Below, piece after piece: positions 30,170-64,000 of a stretch of 64,000 nt of DNA. The position numbers were made by a program, and so were the translations under genes. The notes under the pieces are model-generated. The model did not search any database, was not told where the DNA came from, and saw only the letters and a list, made by a program, of their open reading frames with translations. Numbering within the stretch: the first letter of the stretch is position 1; the number at the start of each line of letters is the position of its first letter. This DNA is from Perca fluviatilis (taxonomy: Eukaryota > Chordata > Actinopteri > Perciformes > Percidae): positions 17,270,629 to 17,334,628 of the forward strand of contig NC_053134.1 in assembly GCF_010015445.1 (NCBI RefSeq). The letters are read 5' to 3'.

Positions 30170-32666
30170 GGTGACTTGCGTCAGAGGAGTCAAACGGATC
30201 CAACTGAATGACTGAGCTCACTGTGTAGTCGGTAAACAGAACACATTAAACCGAGATGGATATGCTTTCAAAATAATCACCTCTCCATTGTTGTGCGTAA
30301 ATTGTCAGAACGTGTGAACTTGGACAGATATGTTCGAATGAAAAGCTAGAATATCTGCTACTACATTTTAAAATAAAGTGATTTTAATGGTATGTATCAC
30401 GTGCGTTTGTGTTTCTTTTCTCCAATTCATAATTTATTATCCAACGAAAGTCAGAATGTGTATCCAGAAGTCAAAGGAACTGACTCGAGTTCTTATCTAG
30501 ACCGTCTTTTGGAATTTAGAGGCTTAACATGTAAATGCTATCCAATGCAGTGGAATTCACCTTTGGGCTAGTATAAAATAATTGGTGGAATTTAGGGACA
30601 GTACGAAAATTACTTATTTATTTTGTAAGTATTTTAGGCGGCTCATAAGTGATTGAAAGGTACCCCTCAGGAGGGCTCACAGCTTTATTTCATTATGTAT
30701 CTTAACAGAAAGCAGCAAACTGTGTAAAAAATAAATAAAAATGAAGTGTGTCCAATAAAGTGACAGTGACAGCTCTTGGTTCAAAATAAAAACAATGGCA
30801 GGAATATTATGTAAAAAGGATGCTTGTTTTTTTTAATGTGTCATCATTTTGTCAATTGCTAATCCCATTGGGTTAGGGTTAGTTAGTTGATTATTTCATT
30901 AACATACACCATCTTAAAGTGCACTTTAAGGCAAACTGAATTGTGCCAATCAATAGTGTTATATTACTATGATAATGTGGGTGGGTGTAGCAATTATAAA
31001 AATTATATTATTTATAAAAATAATGTTCAGCCTCCCTCCTCACGCCAATCGTTATCCCTTAGGAGGCACATGGTTTTGGATAAAGTCACTCCTGAAATGT
31101 TATCAACCTTTTAGGTGGCCTTGGTAGTAAATAAACCTACTGATTTAAGTTGTACCAGTTAGTACTAGTAATGGGGACTTCATTTTTCTCTTTGCATCTG
31201 AGAAAAATGAATTCATCTGTTTCTCTTTGCATTTCTTCCATAATTATTGCAGATAAATACAGAAAATCAATTTGGGTTAATGGCTTTTACCCAGCTTAAC
31301 ATCACTTAATTGCGTCTGTATTATTGTGCACATTCAGTTGGTCCACGTTGTACTGTATACATCCACCCTCAGTATGTGTCTTGTCAAATGTTTCGGGTTT
31401 CAGTGAGCACTCTGTAGTTCCTCTAATGAATCCCTCTGCTGTCTGCTCACAAAGTGTAACTAGTCTTTTGGAGGTCCGTTGACCCTGTTTGTTAGTTTCC
31501 TCCCTGAGAACCGAGGGAATAGAAACCGCTACAATTTTGATTAGCTCTACTCTTTTTTTTTTTTTTTCCTCCTTTAGATTGATTTGGTCTGGTAAACTGA
31601 TGTGGACTGCAAGTGAAAAATGTGCTTGCATATTGAGTTTACTTGACATTCATGTGTTCCTTTTTTAACCCTCTATGTTTAATGCTGTTATATTATTTCG
31701 ATTTCCATTTTTTAGTATATGTAGCAGCGAAGTAACAGTCAGGAAAGTGGCAGCATCTGCAACATTGCAGATGCCGGCTGCCGTAAAAAAACCAAGAAGA
31801 AGATGATAGTCAGGAAGTCAGCCTCTGATTGGAAAACACAGACCCCCACAACACAACATTCTGGGAGTCAAGATGGCCTTACAGTAAAACTATACCTTTT
31901 CTCATACCAAAATATGAATAAATAACCATGAAGTTGTGGATTTATCGTTCTGGAATTATTATGCAAAGTCTCCGAAAAGACACTGCAGTTCCAGGCTAGA
32001 TTACAAAGGTTCTGGAAGGCCTAGGATCGCGCAGAAGCCCTTGCTGGCAAGGCCCAGAGGTTAGCTTTCATGCTAAACAATCGGAGCAATGCTAGCTTGA
32101 ATTGATCAAGAGGTATTATATGACATGAAACTGGATGTCTTATACGACGTTGTCGGCCCCAGAGTGTTAATGACACAAACTACTTCTACTTTAACATTTA
32201 TTTATTTTTTTTGTTTTCAGTTCTGGAAAAGAAACACTGAAGGTAAACACAGCTTTTCTTCCCTCCAAAGTCAGAGTTGGACAAGGAAACATTAAAAATA
32301 TTTCTTTTTGACTTTATAAGTTATATTTTTGTTATACAAAATGTACATTTCACATTCACAAACGGAGAAATTGAGGGTAGCACAATGGTCACTTAGAAAT
32401 GGTTCCCCACTGGACTTCAATCTTCCTCTGCTACAGAAAAAAACTCCCAGCTGCTCTTCTCATTTTCCCATTCCGAACCTTATAGTCTAAAGGTAGAAAA
32501 AAACAGCATAGACTACTTTTACAATACAGCAACTTCAAAAAGGGAAACCTACAGTCGGGCTGCAGGGACAAAGTAAACTTTCAAGAGCTTCCTCTGCCAT
32601 GTATTTACAAATGTAGTGGAACTACTGAACCCCCCTGGAGGACTCCCCACCTTAAGAAAATCACTT
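30170..32666. other. Intergenic sequence downstream of let-7i
   Basis: AT-rich with no recognisable gene. It may hold the 3' part of the let-7i primary transcript. A microexon-like 22-nt segment (32221-32242) sits between a good acceptor (TTTTCAG) and GTAAAC. Several AATAAA-type signals occur on both strands, and a TTTATT cluster near 32199-32208 could mark a ppm1h poly(A) signal on the minus strand. Confidence 0.4.
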
Positions 32667-32670
32667 TTAA

Positions 32671-33045
32671 AAGGTGCAGTAGGTAAGACTTATAAAACTA
32701 ACTTTCTGTCATATTTGCTGAAACTGACCCTATGTTCCAGTAGAACTACATGAAGCAGGTCATAAAAAAAAAAAAGAATCCGGCTCCTCTAGCACCAACT
32801 ACAGCCTGTAGTGCAATTTGCAAAAATCCACCACTCCCTGTTCAGATGCACCAATCAGGGCCAGGGGGCGTGTCTAACTGCGTGTCAATCACTGCTCATG
32901 TACACGCATTCATTCTCCCATGTGGGGGGAGGGGCTTAGGAGACCGTTTTGTGCTTAAGCAGAAAAGGGGGAGGGACTGAGAAGTTGTCGCTGTTCAAAT
33001 TGTTTGTCTCAGTCCTGGATCTTCCCAATCCTACCTACAGCACCT
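32671..33045. mobile_element. TTAA-flanked MITE, family C
   Basis: A 375-bp element with TTAA at 32667-32670 and 33046-33049. The ends are AAGGTGCAGTAGGTAAGAC and, on the other strand, AGGTGCTGTAGGTAGGATTG. A partial second copy ends at 329. No coding capacity. Confidence 0.8.
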
Positions 33046-34979
33046 TTAACAGCTTGTCCACTTTAACTACACATGATAATTGAACCTGAGTTGATGTGCA
33101 GCAGTTGGGTGGTACAGTAGGATGAAAAAAATAAATCATATATTCATTCTTTGACATTCATTTAAGAGAAAAAGGCTTAATGAGGGGTATAAGGATGAAC
33201 ATTCAACACATATTCTGATGCCCCCCCCAGTTCAGACGTTGTCTTAACATGTTTACAGTTCAAAACATTCACTCTCTATGTCGGATTAAGTCTGGATGTT
33301 TGACACTGCTCTGTTGAACTGGGATACATGCTAAGACAATGCTCAGGTTGCGGCAGGACAGATTTGATTCAACAAAGAAAAACAGATATTTGTTAAATTA
33401 CAATAAAAAAAACTTGGTAACTGTCAGATAGCTTATATGATGGAATTACAGATGCACAGCAAATGATTATATTACAGTACAGCAATTTTAAATTAAATAC
33501 TTTTTTCATGGAATATACAGGAGGAAAAGTGCACTATATGAACTTCATGCAAATGTAAATGACTGCTGCTTGGAGGAATGTCGATAATTGTCAACTGCAA
33601 AAAAGTCAAAGCTGAAGATGATAAATAGCCCCATGCTACACAATGGCACATATCATTTGACGTAAAACAAAAGTTAGACATTTCAGGAAATGTGCTTTGC
33701 CAGAAAGTAAAGTAGCGTGTGTCTCAAAATCTCAAACTATTCTTTTAACAATGACTTCCTCCTCCTGGCACTGCACAACTTCCAAATTAATTACTTTGGG
33801 TTCAGTCAAAATCGCCTAATGAAATAAGGAGACCTATTCTCACTTTACAGTCAGGCCTAAAGTAAACCAGCACAACTCCAAAACTCTACATATCCACTAT
33901 TGAGTAAAAATCATAAAACGAAACTATCACTGTTTATTCTGTCAGTCAAGGACTTAAAACATGCAGTTGGTTTTAACTGTATGCAGTCAATAATTTGTTT
34001 TCTCAGCCTGGAATCAGACTTTAAAAAAATGAGGACCTTTTTTTATTGATTCTCTGAAGTCTTAAGTTTCTACTTCCCCAAGATCACGTATTATCCCCTG
34101 CATCTCAACCTAGTGTGGCTGGCTGAGGAGTGCAGCCTGTATGAATGCAGAATAATAATGTAGGGAAGAAAAAAAAAATGAATGCACATCAGTTTCTGAG
34201 GCTGTGTTTTAAGACAAGCAGAACTCTATGATCGCTTTTCTGCTTTCAGTTCCAAGTGCAAAGAAATGGGGTTGTGTCTTTCCATTAGCATTAGCGTTTC
34301 ATTCCCTTCCTTCACAATGAATCATACCCTTAGCTCTTATGCTAAATGTTCAGGATGCTAACAACTCTAGAGGAACAACAACCTTAGAAATAATGCATGG
34401 TCTGTGCACATTCACAAACTAACAACCACTTTGATACATTACAGAAATACAAATTCAATCAATATACAAAACAGCAGTGAAAATCATTGCACCGTTGCTC
34501 ATATTCCCAGGCCTACAATATGCCACTGCATGCACTGACACACAGTAAATTACTACATCCAAACTCAGTACATTGTTACTCCCAAACTTGTCCCTCAAAA
34601 GACAAATGTATAAAGCTTATGAAACATGCAAAACATGTTAAAGCAAAAGAAAACTTTCAGTTTCTTTCTGTGTCAAACTTTTGCTCTGATTGACTTTGAT
34701 TGTATATCATGATTTTCTTTTTAAAATTAGAATTATGAATTGAATTCATTCCTCCCTGCTACAGGGAATATTTGCATCTTCATCATTTCATATATCACAG
34801 CTGCTGGGTTAAATGATGTGGTTTAAAGTGCGAGCCGAAGTCATAATCTAATGTTTAGAAGTTGTCACTTCTTTTTTTTTGTTAAAACTGAGTCATTTAG
34901 CGAAGTGTGAAAGGGATTTCTTGAAAACCTAAATATCCACACAGTGTACAGCATACAAAATATTGACTTAAAAAAAGAA

Positions 34980-35345
34980 TTGGTTGACATTTTGGGAAAC
35001 GAGCATATGCCCTTTCTTGCTAAGAGTTAGATAAGAACATTGATACCACCCTCACTTTTGTACACTAAATAAGAAGCTGGCTACAGCCAGGCGACCGGTA
35101 CCTTAGCAACTTAAATACAGGAAGCAGCGGGAAGCGTTAGCCTGGCTCTGTGCAAAGGCGCCTACCAGCACCTGGAAAGCTCACAAGCGAACGTGTGTGG
35201 TGTATTTTTTCAGCAAACAACCCCTAGCTAGCTATTTCCCCCTGCTACCAGTCTTTAGATAAGCTAAGGGTCTCCTAACGCACAGAAATGAGAGTGCTAT
35301 CGATATTCTCACCTAACTCAAAAAAAGCAAATGTGGAAGCATGAA
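34980..35345. mobile_element. Foldback repeat, common teleost type
   Basis: Inverted arms are visible: GAGTTAGATAAGAACATTGA from 35024 and, on the other strand, GAGTTAGGTGAGAATATCGA ending at 35319. The core (AGCCTGGCTCTGTGCAAA, GCTAGCTATTTCCCCCTGC) is typical of a short repeat seen in many fish genomes. Outer boundaries are approximate. Confidence 0.65.
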
Positions 35346-35414
35346 CAAACATTCCGCGTTCGCCAAACATCCAGCCAAGTTAAAACATCATAACCATGAA
35401 TGTTAATCACCAAC

Positions 35415-35852
35415 TAGTCTATATCCACGACGTTCCACTTCCGGGATTGCTCCGGTGGCAATGGAAAGTCAGCCAGATTTCACTAATTTAGGCCGGATGT
35501 CCGTTGCCTTGGGCTTCCTCTGTGTTGGCATTTTAAACTCTGGTGGATTTATGAGGACTATGGTTAACTGCTCCTCAGATCTCTGCAGGGTAAATCCAGA
35601 CAGCTAGCTAGACTATCTGTCCAATCTGAGTTTTCAACCTTTTGAACGTACACATCCACCAAAACAAGTTCCTTCCCGAGGCTATTTTGCAGAGGCACCG
35701 CTGCTCTGTACGGCTCTTAGTGCCACCCAAGACGATTGTGATTGGTTTAAAGAAATGCCAATTAACCAGAGCACGTTTTTCTGTATTCTGTGTGGACTCG
35801 CCAGACCCTCCCCCGCAGCACTGTGGAGGAACGTCTGGCAATGCTAGACTAA
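35415..35852. mobile_element. hAT-type MITE with near-perfect 8-bp duplication
   Basis: A 438-bp element with ends TAGTCTATATCC and TAGTCTAGCATTGCC (other strand). The flanks TCACCAAC (35407-35414) and TTACCAAC (35853-35860) match at 7 of 8 bases. The interior (CTGCAGGGTAAATCCAGACA, GCTGCTCTGTACGG) is a familiar teleost interspersed sequence. The frames open through it are not genes. Confidence 0.75.
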
Positions 35853-36979
35853 TTACCAACTAACTGCAACTAAACACAAAGTAATTTATTTTTAAATGTG
35901 AAGACTCCATATCAGATTAAATGACTTAATGACTTGTAACATTTTTTTCTCTGCAGATGTAAAATAATGCCAATTTTCATATTAAACTTTGTTCATAATA
36001 AACCAGATCAAACTATGTCCCCACTGTTGATCCATACAGGCTGAAGAGCTTTCACTCTACAGTAAAACTGATTGCTCATTTGCCTTGCTACTGTGAGATG
36101 GTCAACTTCAGGTCCTTGTATCTTTTCTTCTTCATTCACATTCTTAATAACATAACTGAATGCATGTGAAACGGTGAAACCCTCTCCCAAATTTCCATGT
36201 GACAAAAGATTTCCAGGGCTGTTACCAACTGAAAGCCTTCGAAATGACAACAAGATGCTCAGAATGGGAACAGCAACGTGGGTTCGAGCCAAAATCTCAT
36301 CGCTGCAATCAGTCTGTGATCTGAAAAGCATCTGGAAGCAGTTCTTCAGCAAGTGAATCCTTCAAAGCCACACTGTGGCGAAACAGAAAACGCAGCTGAC
36401 CAGTCAGCTTGGTCCATGGTCACAAAACAGAGGTTTTTTTTTTTTTATAAACAATTTGACTGTACATTATAGGAAAAGAGGGGAGGACTAAAAGATAGTG
36501 AAGAAGATGGGCCATGTACAGCACTGCAAGAGAGGTACGAAAGAAAAGAGGTATTTTCTCTGCTTTGTAAGAGCACTCGTCTATTTCAGCTTTCACATCT
36601 CTGCAGAAGTTAAGTTTAAACAGGCCAAATTATTTCTGACAATTTTGATTCATGACACAAACTAATCAAATAACAATGTGTCTACATTTTCATGTTTTTC
36701 AGACTTTTGAGGCTTTAAAAAATAAACTAACAAAGCAGAGCTGACTGTACTGTTCCCCCGAGCTGCCAACTTGGGTGACCGACAAATTCTGGACTCCTTT
36801 GGAGATATGAAACACCAACAACTCCAAATATCCAAACATAGTGGTGTATCCTTGGTCTAAGGAAGAAAACAAATGTGCAAACGGCACTGAGGAAACTGAA
36901 GGGGGATTCTCAGTTCAAATCAATCCTGTTGGTTCGAGACCCTCCAGGTTCCTTGAACTGCAACATCTCTGTGGGCTCT

Positions 36980-60725
<23,746 letters not shown>

Positions 60726-61030
60726 GTTGGTGGCGCGTCGCGGCGGAGTGTCCGTCGGCCGGTGCGAGGTGCCGCGGCTGCCTTTTCCCGGATTCCCCCC
60801 CAGCTCGGCCGCGCGGGTCGACGACAGGCTCGATGGAGAAGGCGGCGGAGGAGAAGGAGGAGGAGGAGGAGGAGGAGGAGGAGGAGGACCTCAGATGGTC
60901 AACGCTTCATTCATTCAGCGCGGAGGTACAGGAGCCGCAGCCGGAGGAGAGGATGTGATGGAAACAGCTAGGCATTAGGTAAAAGCCCGCACACCCCATG
61001 GAGAGTCACTGATACCAGCTCGGCCGTCGT
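60726..61030 (-). promoter_or_regulatory. ppm1h: ppm1h GC-rich promoter / 5' UTR
   Basis: A CpG-rich stretch just upstream of the ppm1h ATG. It includes a (CCT)n tract on the transcribed strand (GGA repeats on + at about 60840-60892). The long plus-strand frames across this region come from its base composition. No TATA box is seen, and the start site is not known. Confidence 0.6.
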
Positions 61031-64000
61031 GAACGCGGAAATACAGTGAAGATTATCGGGTCATGTGATGCAACCAAGGATGCACACTGCAAAAAATGTT
61101 AATTCCGTATAGACTCCAGATTGATATGGATTTATAAATTGAATTTTTTTAAAGCATAAAAAATTATAATATGCCCAGTGATGTGACCTTTTTTGCCACT
61201 GTATGGCAATTTTAATTGTTTACGACATTTCCAGGGATCAACTTCAGCAGTGGCGATGACTCATTATAGATAGCTTTATTGTGAAAACAGCAGGCTACTA
61301 CTACACTGGAAACAAGTAGAGATTATTAAAACACATTTTAACTCATTAATGTAAAATAAGATTTCAAGCTCAGTAGACTACAGCAGGGCGGATGGGGGGG
61401 TGGGGGGGAGTCAAACATTGAGTCAAACGTCTAACGCTTCCTTTTCTGCATTCTGGTGAATTTTTCTGCATCAATTTATGTTGCAAATGTCTTTATTTAT
61501 GTAAAGGAAATTATAATAGTTTTTTTGGGGGGGTGGGTTGTACCGGCCAGTTTTGATTATTCCCCCACCCCTCCTGTAAATTACGCCTATGGACTACAGT
61601 AAATGACTTGGTGAGACTGATATTTTTTGCAGTACAGGATGAGCAACGATTGCTCATTCTCACAGTGCAGCGGTCAGGATCTGTCTATGGTCAGGATGAG
61701 CAGCTTATTACAGCGGCTGACAGGTTAAAGATAAGTCGTTATAGAAACAGCTGCTCATAAACGAAATAAATATGATATTACAATGTAATACATGATACCA
61801 CGCTTACATGAAGGTTGGCAGAGGCTAGGTCATGTCAGGAATTAGTTTGATGATCAAAAGTAAAAGGAGTTTGCCCCTTTTTTTAAGTCCCTGTGGTGGC
61901 AATTTAGGAAGCCATCCGAGGGCGTCTCCTGTAGCCTATTCCAAAGTATTTCGCTCTATATAGGCTAGGCCCATCTGTTGAATAGCTTATTCATAAATAA
62001 GCAGCCGAAGGACATTACTGGTAAGGGGAAACATTTACATTTTTAATACGATGGAAATTATTAGTTTTATAAAATGTTATTTTTACTATATGTTATTATT
62101 AATCATTAATATATAATTATAAACATATTACAATGCTAATTATTTATTATTATTGTTATTTTTATTATTCATAATAAGTATTATTCTTATAATACTTATT
62201 ACTTTTGTTTTGTTTGATGGCAAAGGCAAAAATAATATCTAGGAAACGGTTTTGTATTTTCTAAGTTGCCATAAGCCTACTTCATCAATTTATTTAGCCT
62301 ATATACTTCTTACAGAAGGTTTATAACTTATAGGGTTATGTCTTTATTATCTGTTAATGAATTATGTCTGTACATAATGTTCTCCAGCATAGTTTCTTTA
62401 ATTCGCCAGGAGGGCACCTCCAATGACCACTTATATTTTGGAGAAGAGCTGCACCAGCAAACATGACAGGTTATCACAGTGGAGGAACCACGTTATTAAT
62501 GATTTACAAGAAATACCTGCAGACTTGATGACTAATCAGGCTATAAAATGAGAACTGAATTTCCAAAAGTTGTGACCGCATCCTTGATGGCTCACTATAA
62601 ATAAAAAAAAAAGCAATGACTAATTATTAATGAATTACTAACATTTATAACTTTATTGTTACCCATAGAAACCCACAGCAAATGTCATGACTGTGGGGAA
62701 AACCCCAGGTATTGTAATACACACTCAATCCCAGTAGATAGAGCCATTACACAACAGGTTTAACCTGATATCACAATGACTGTGCAAGGTACCAAAGAGA
62801 TTTTTTTTTACAGTGTTCTTTCAGGAAATCCTTCAAACTATACTGTGTTATAGTGCTCTTCTGTGAAATAGTAACAAAAATGACTACCATAAATAGGTCT
62901 TATATCAATAGCTCCAGGTCTGTCATATCAATATTATTTGAGTTTTCATTGAGGAACCGATTCATTCTTTATTGACAACTCCCTGACATTGTTTGTGTGT
63001 CTATTTTTATCTACGTAATTGGTTGGATTTAAGCCAGGCATGTCTCTTTCCTATGGGTTAGGCACAACAGTAGGAACATAGCTGGATAATTACTGCTATT
63101 GTAGGGCACAGGTACTTTTTTTTGCATTTACGTCATGTAAAGATAAAATCTATTTTTAAGGCCAAAAACTACAAGAATCATTTTAACTAGAATTGAGCAT
63201 GATGAATGTCATTTTACTCGTTCCATTGCCTGAACTCTTTTATGGTCTTGCTTTGATGTTATTGCACAACACAGCATTTCAAAGAAGTGCAGTGTCTGAC
63301 GATGAAACGCAAGTTTGCGCTTCATTGGTACTGCAGGGTCTCTGTTTGTACATCCCACACATGTACTTTTATAATGCGTCTCTCTACCTTTGTTGACTCA
63401 CATGTTGCTATCAGTCAAATGCCATCCAGACATTCTAATTAGAAATGCTTGGAAGCTCAGTCATTTTCTTCCCTGTGTCATTGCCAGCATCAGAGGGATA
63501 GGAAGTTCACACATTGCCTCCAGACATTCCTTTTGGTTGTTTTTGTGGCGACTCCTCTTTGTAAAAGTCTGCTTTTGTCAGGACAAGTAGTTCAAATGAA
63601 TGAAGGTATGGAATTACATAGTGTGAGAGCTGTTGATGCTTGATGTGCTTTAGTAATAGAAAGACGTGGTGCACACTATAAAAAGGTGAACAAAACATTT
63701 TTATATTAAAAAGACACTGGATGATTAATTTAACGCAGCACACAAATTAGCACATATAAGGATTTTTTTTTTTTTTATAATAACAACAGGTCAAATGATT
63801 TAATAATGGTTACACTACCTGATCTGCACCAAACAGCAGACAGACACAGTGAGCCACTAGCTGCTGAACATGGTGGAACTATTACCTGCTAAAGAGCCAG
63901 ATTCTTAGGTTAGGTCACTCAGGTTAAAAGCTAAGAGCAACTATTTGACTTTGCCAGTTGGCCAGAAACACAACATAAATGCTAATGTTGCTTATCTGTA
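61031..64000. other. AT-rich sequence upstream of ppm1h, no gene seen
   Basis: Mostly AT-rich sequence with G-runs at about 61394-61408 and 61529-61535. A repeat fragment at about 61550-61590 is shared with 4861-4925. The short ORFs at 63193-63743 overlap one another on both strands and have no family features. Nothing else is recognisable. Confidence 0.5.

Larger units (their letters stand above)
33050..36979 (-). other. ppm1h: Presumed ppm1h 3' UTR and flank, with two repeats
   Basis: Sequence downstream of the ppm1h stop (read on the minus strand). Human PPM1H has a 3' UTR of several kb, so much of this is probably transcribed. Candidate AATAAA signals on the minus strand (TTTATT on +) occur near 35886, 34052 and 33932. 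I cannot tell which is used. Two repeats interrupt it (about 34980-35345 and 35415-35852). No other gene is seen. Confidence 0.4.

Noticed and set aside
30084..30170. Other let-7 family members (let-7a, -f, -g) as identity of the hairpin
   Set aside because: The TTTGTGCTG portion of the 5p strand and the location next to ppm1h fit let-7i only.
29783..30211. 142-residue plus-strand ORF spanning let-7i
   Set aside because: It contains a T-run encoding poly-Phe and passes through the miRNA hairpin. The conserved unit here is the RNA, not a protein.
63193..63743. Short overlapping ORFs near the right end
   Set aside because: They lie in AT-rich sequence in several frames on both strands, with no domain, splice pattern or start context that favours one of them.

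Overview
The window is nuclear DNA from a vertebrate, almost certainly a ray-finned fish. The genes are split by short GT-AG introns, the protein and microRNA sequences match vertebrate families closely, there are long CA/GT microsatellites, and the introns are full of small inverted-repeat transposons with 8-bp, TTAA or TA target duplications. A percomorph-type teleost is my inference; the species cannot be read from the sequence.

Layout, left to right. (1) 1-4845, + strand: the last five coding exons and 3' UTR of an SLC6 transporter, closest to the GABA/betaine/taurine branch and best matched to slc6a13 (GAT-2). The 5' part lies outside the window. (2) 4846-5395: a short gap with the usp15 promoter. 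(3) 5396-24821, + strand: a complete usp15 ubiquitin protease, 22 coding exons and 1043 predicted residues, with DUSP, UBL and USP domains and an intact Cys/His/Asp triad. Its 3' UTR runs to about 25.8-27.0 kb. (4) 27.0-36.98 kb: a non-coding interval holding the microRNA let-7i (hairpin about 30077-30169, + strand) below a CpG-richer stretch at about 28.98-30.08 kb, then repeats and the presumed 3' UTR of the next gene. (5) 36980-60725, - strand: a complete ppm1h PP2C-type phosphatase, 10 coding exons and 529 predicted residues, with all metal-binding motifs. Its GC-rich promoter/5' UTR is at 60.7-61.0 kb. (6) 61.03-64.0 kb: AT-rich upstream DNA with no recognisable gene.

The order usp15 - let-7i - ppm1h, with ppm1h convergent to usp15, matches the human 12q14 region, except that MON2 (between USP15 and let-7i in mammals) is absent and an SLC6 transporter lies upstream of usp15. 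The genes do not form a pathway. usp15 removes ubiquitin from signalling proteins, ppm1h is a Rab/phosphoprotein phosphatase, let-7i is a post-transcriptional repressor, and the SLC6 gene is a plasma-membrane Na+/Cl- coupled transporter.

Most of the remaining structure is repeats: six hAT-type non-autonomous elements with 8-bp duplications, five TTAA-flanked elements whose ends begin AGG, one TA-flanked element, several foldbacks, a LINE-like tail, and simple repeats. I found no unknown multi-gene system. The observations most worth checking are the let-7i locus and its upstream exon-like ORF, the enlarged acidic tail of Usp15, the CA repeat that starts at a usp15 splice donor, the uORF overlapping the usp15 start, and the 577-bp foldback in usp15 intron 21.
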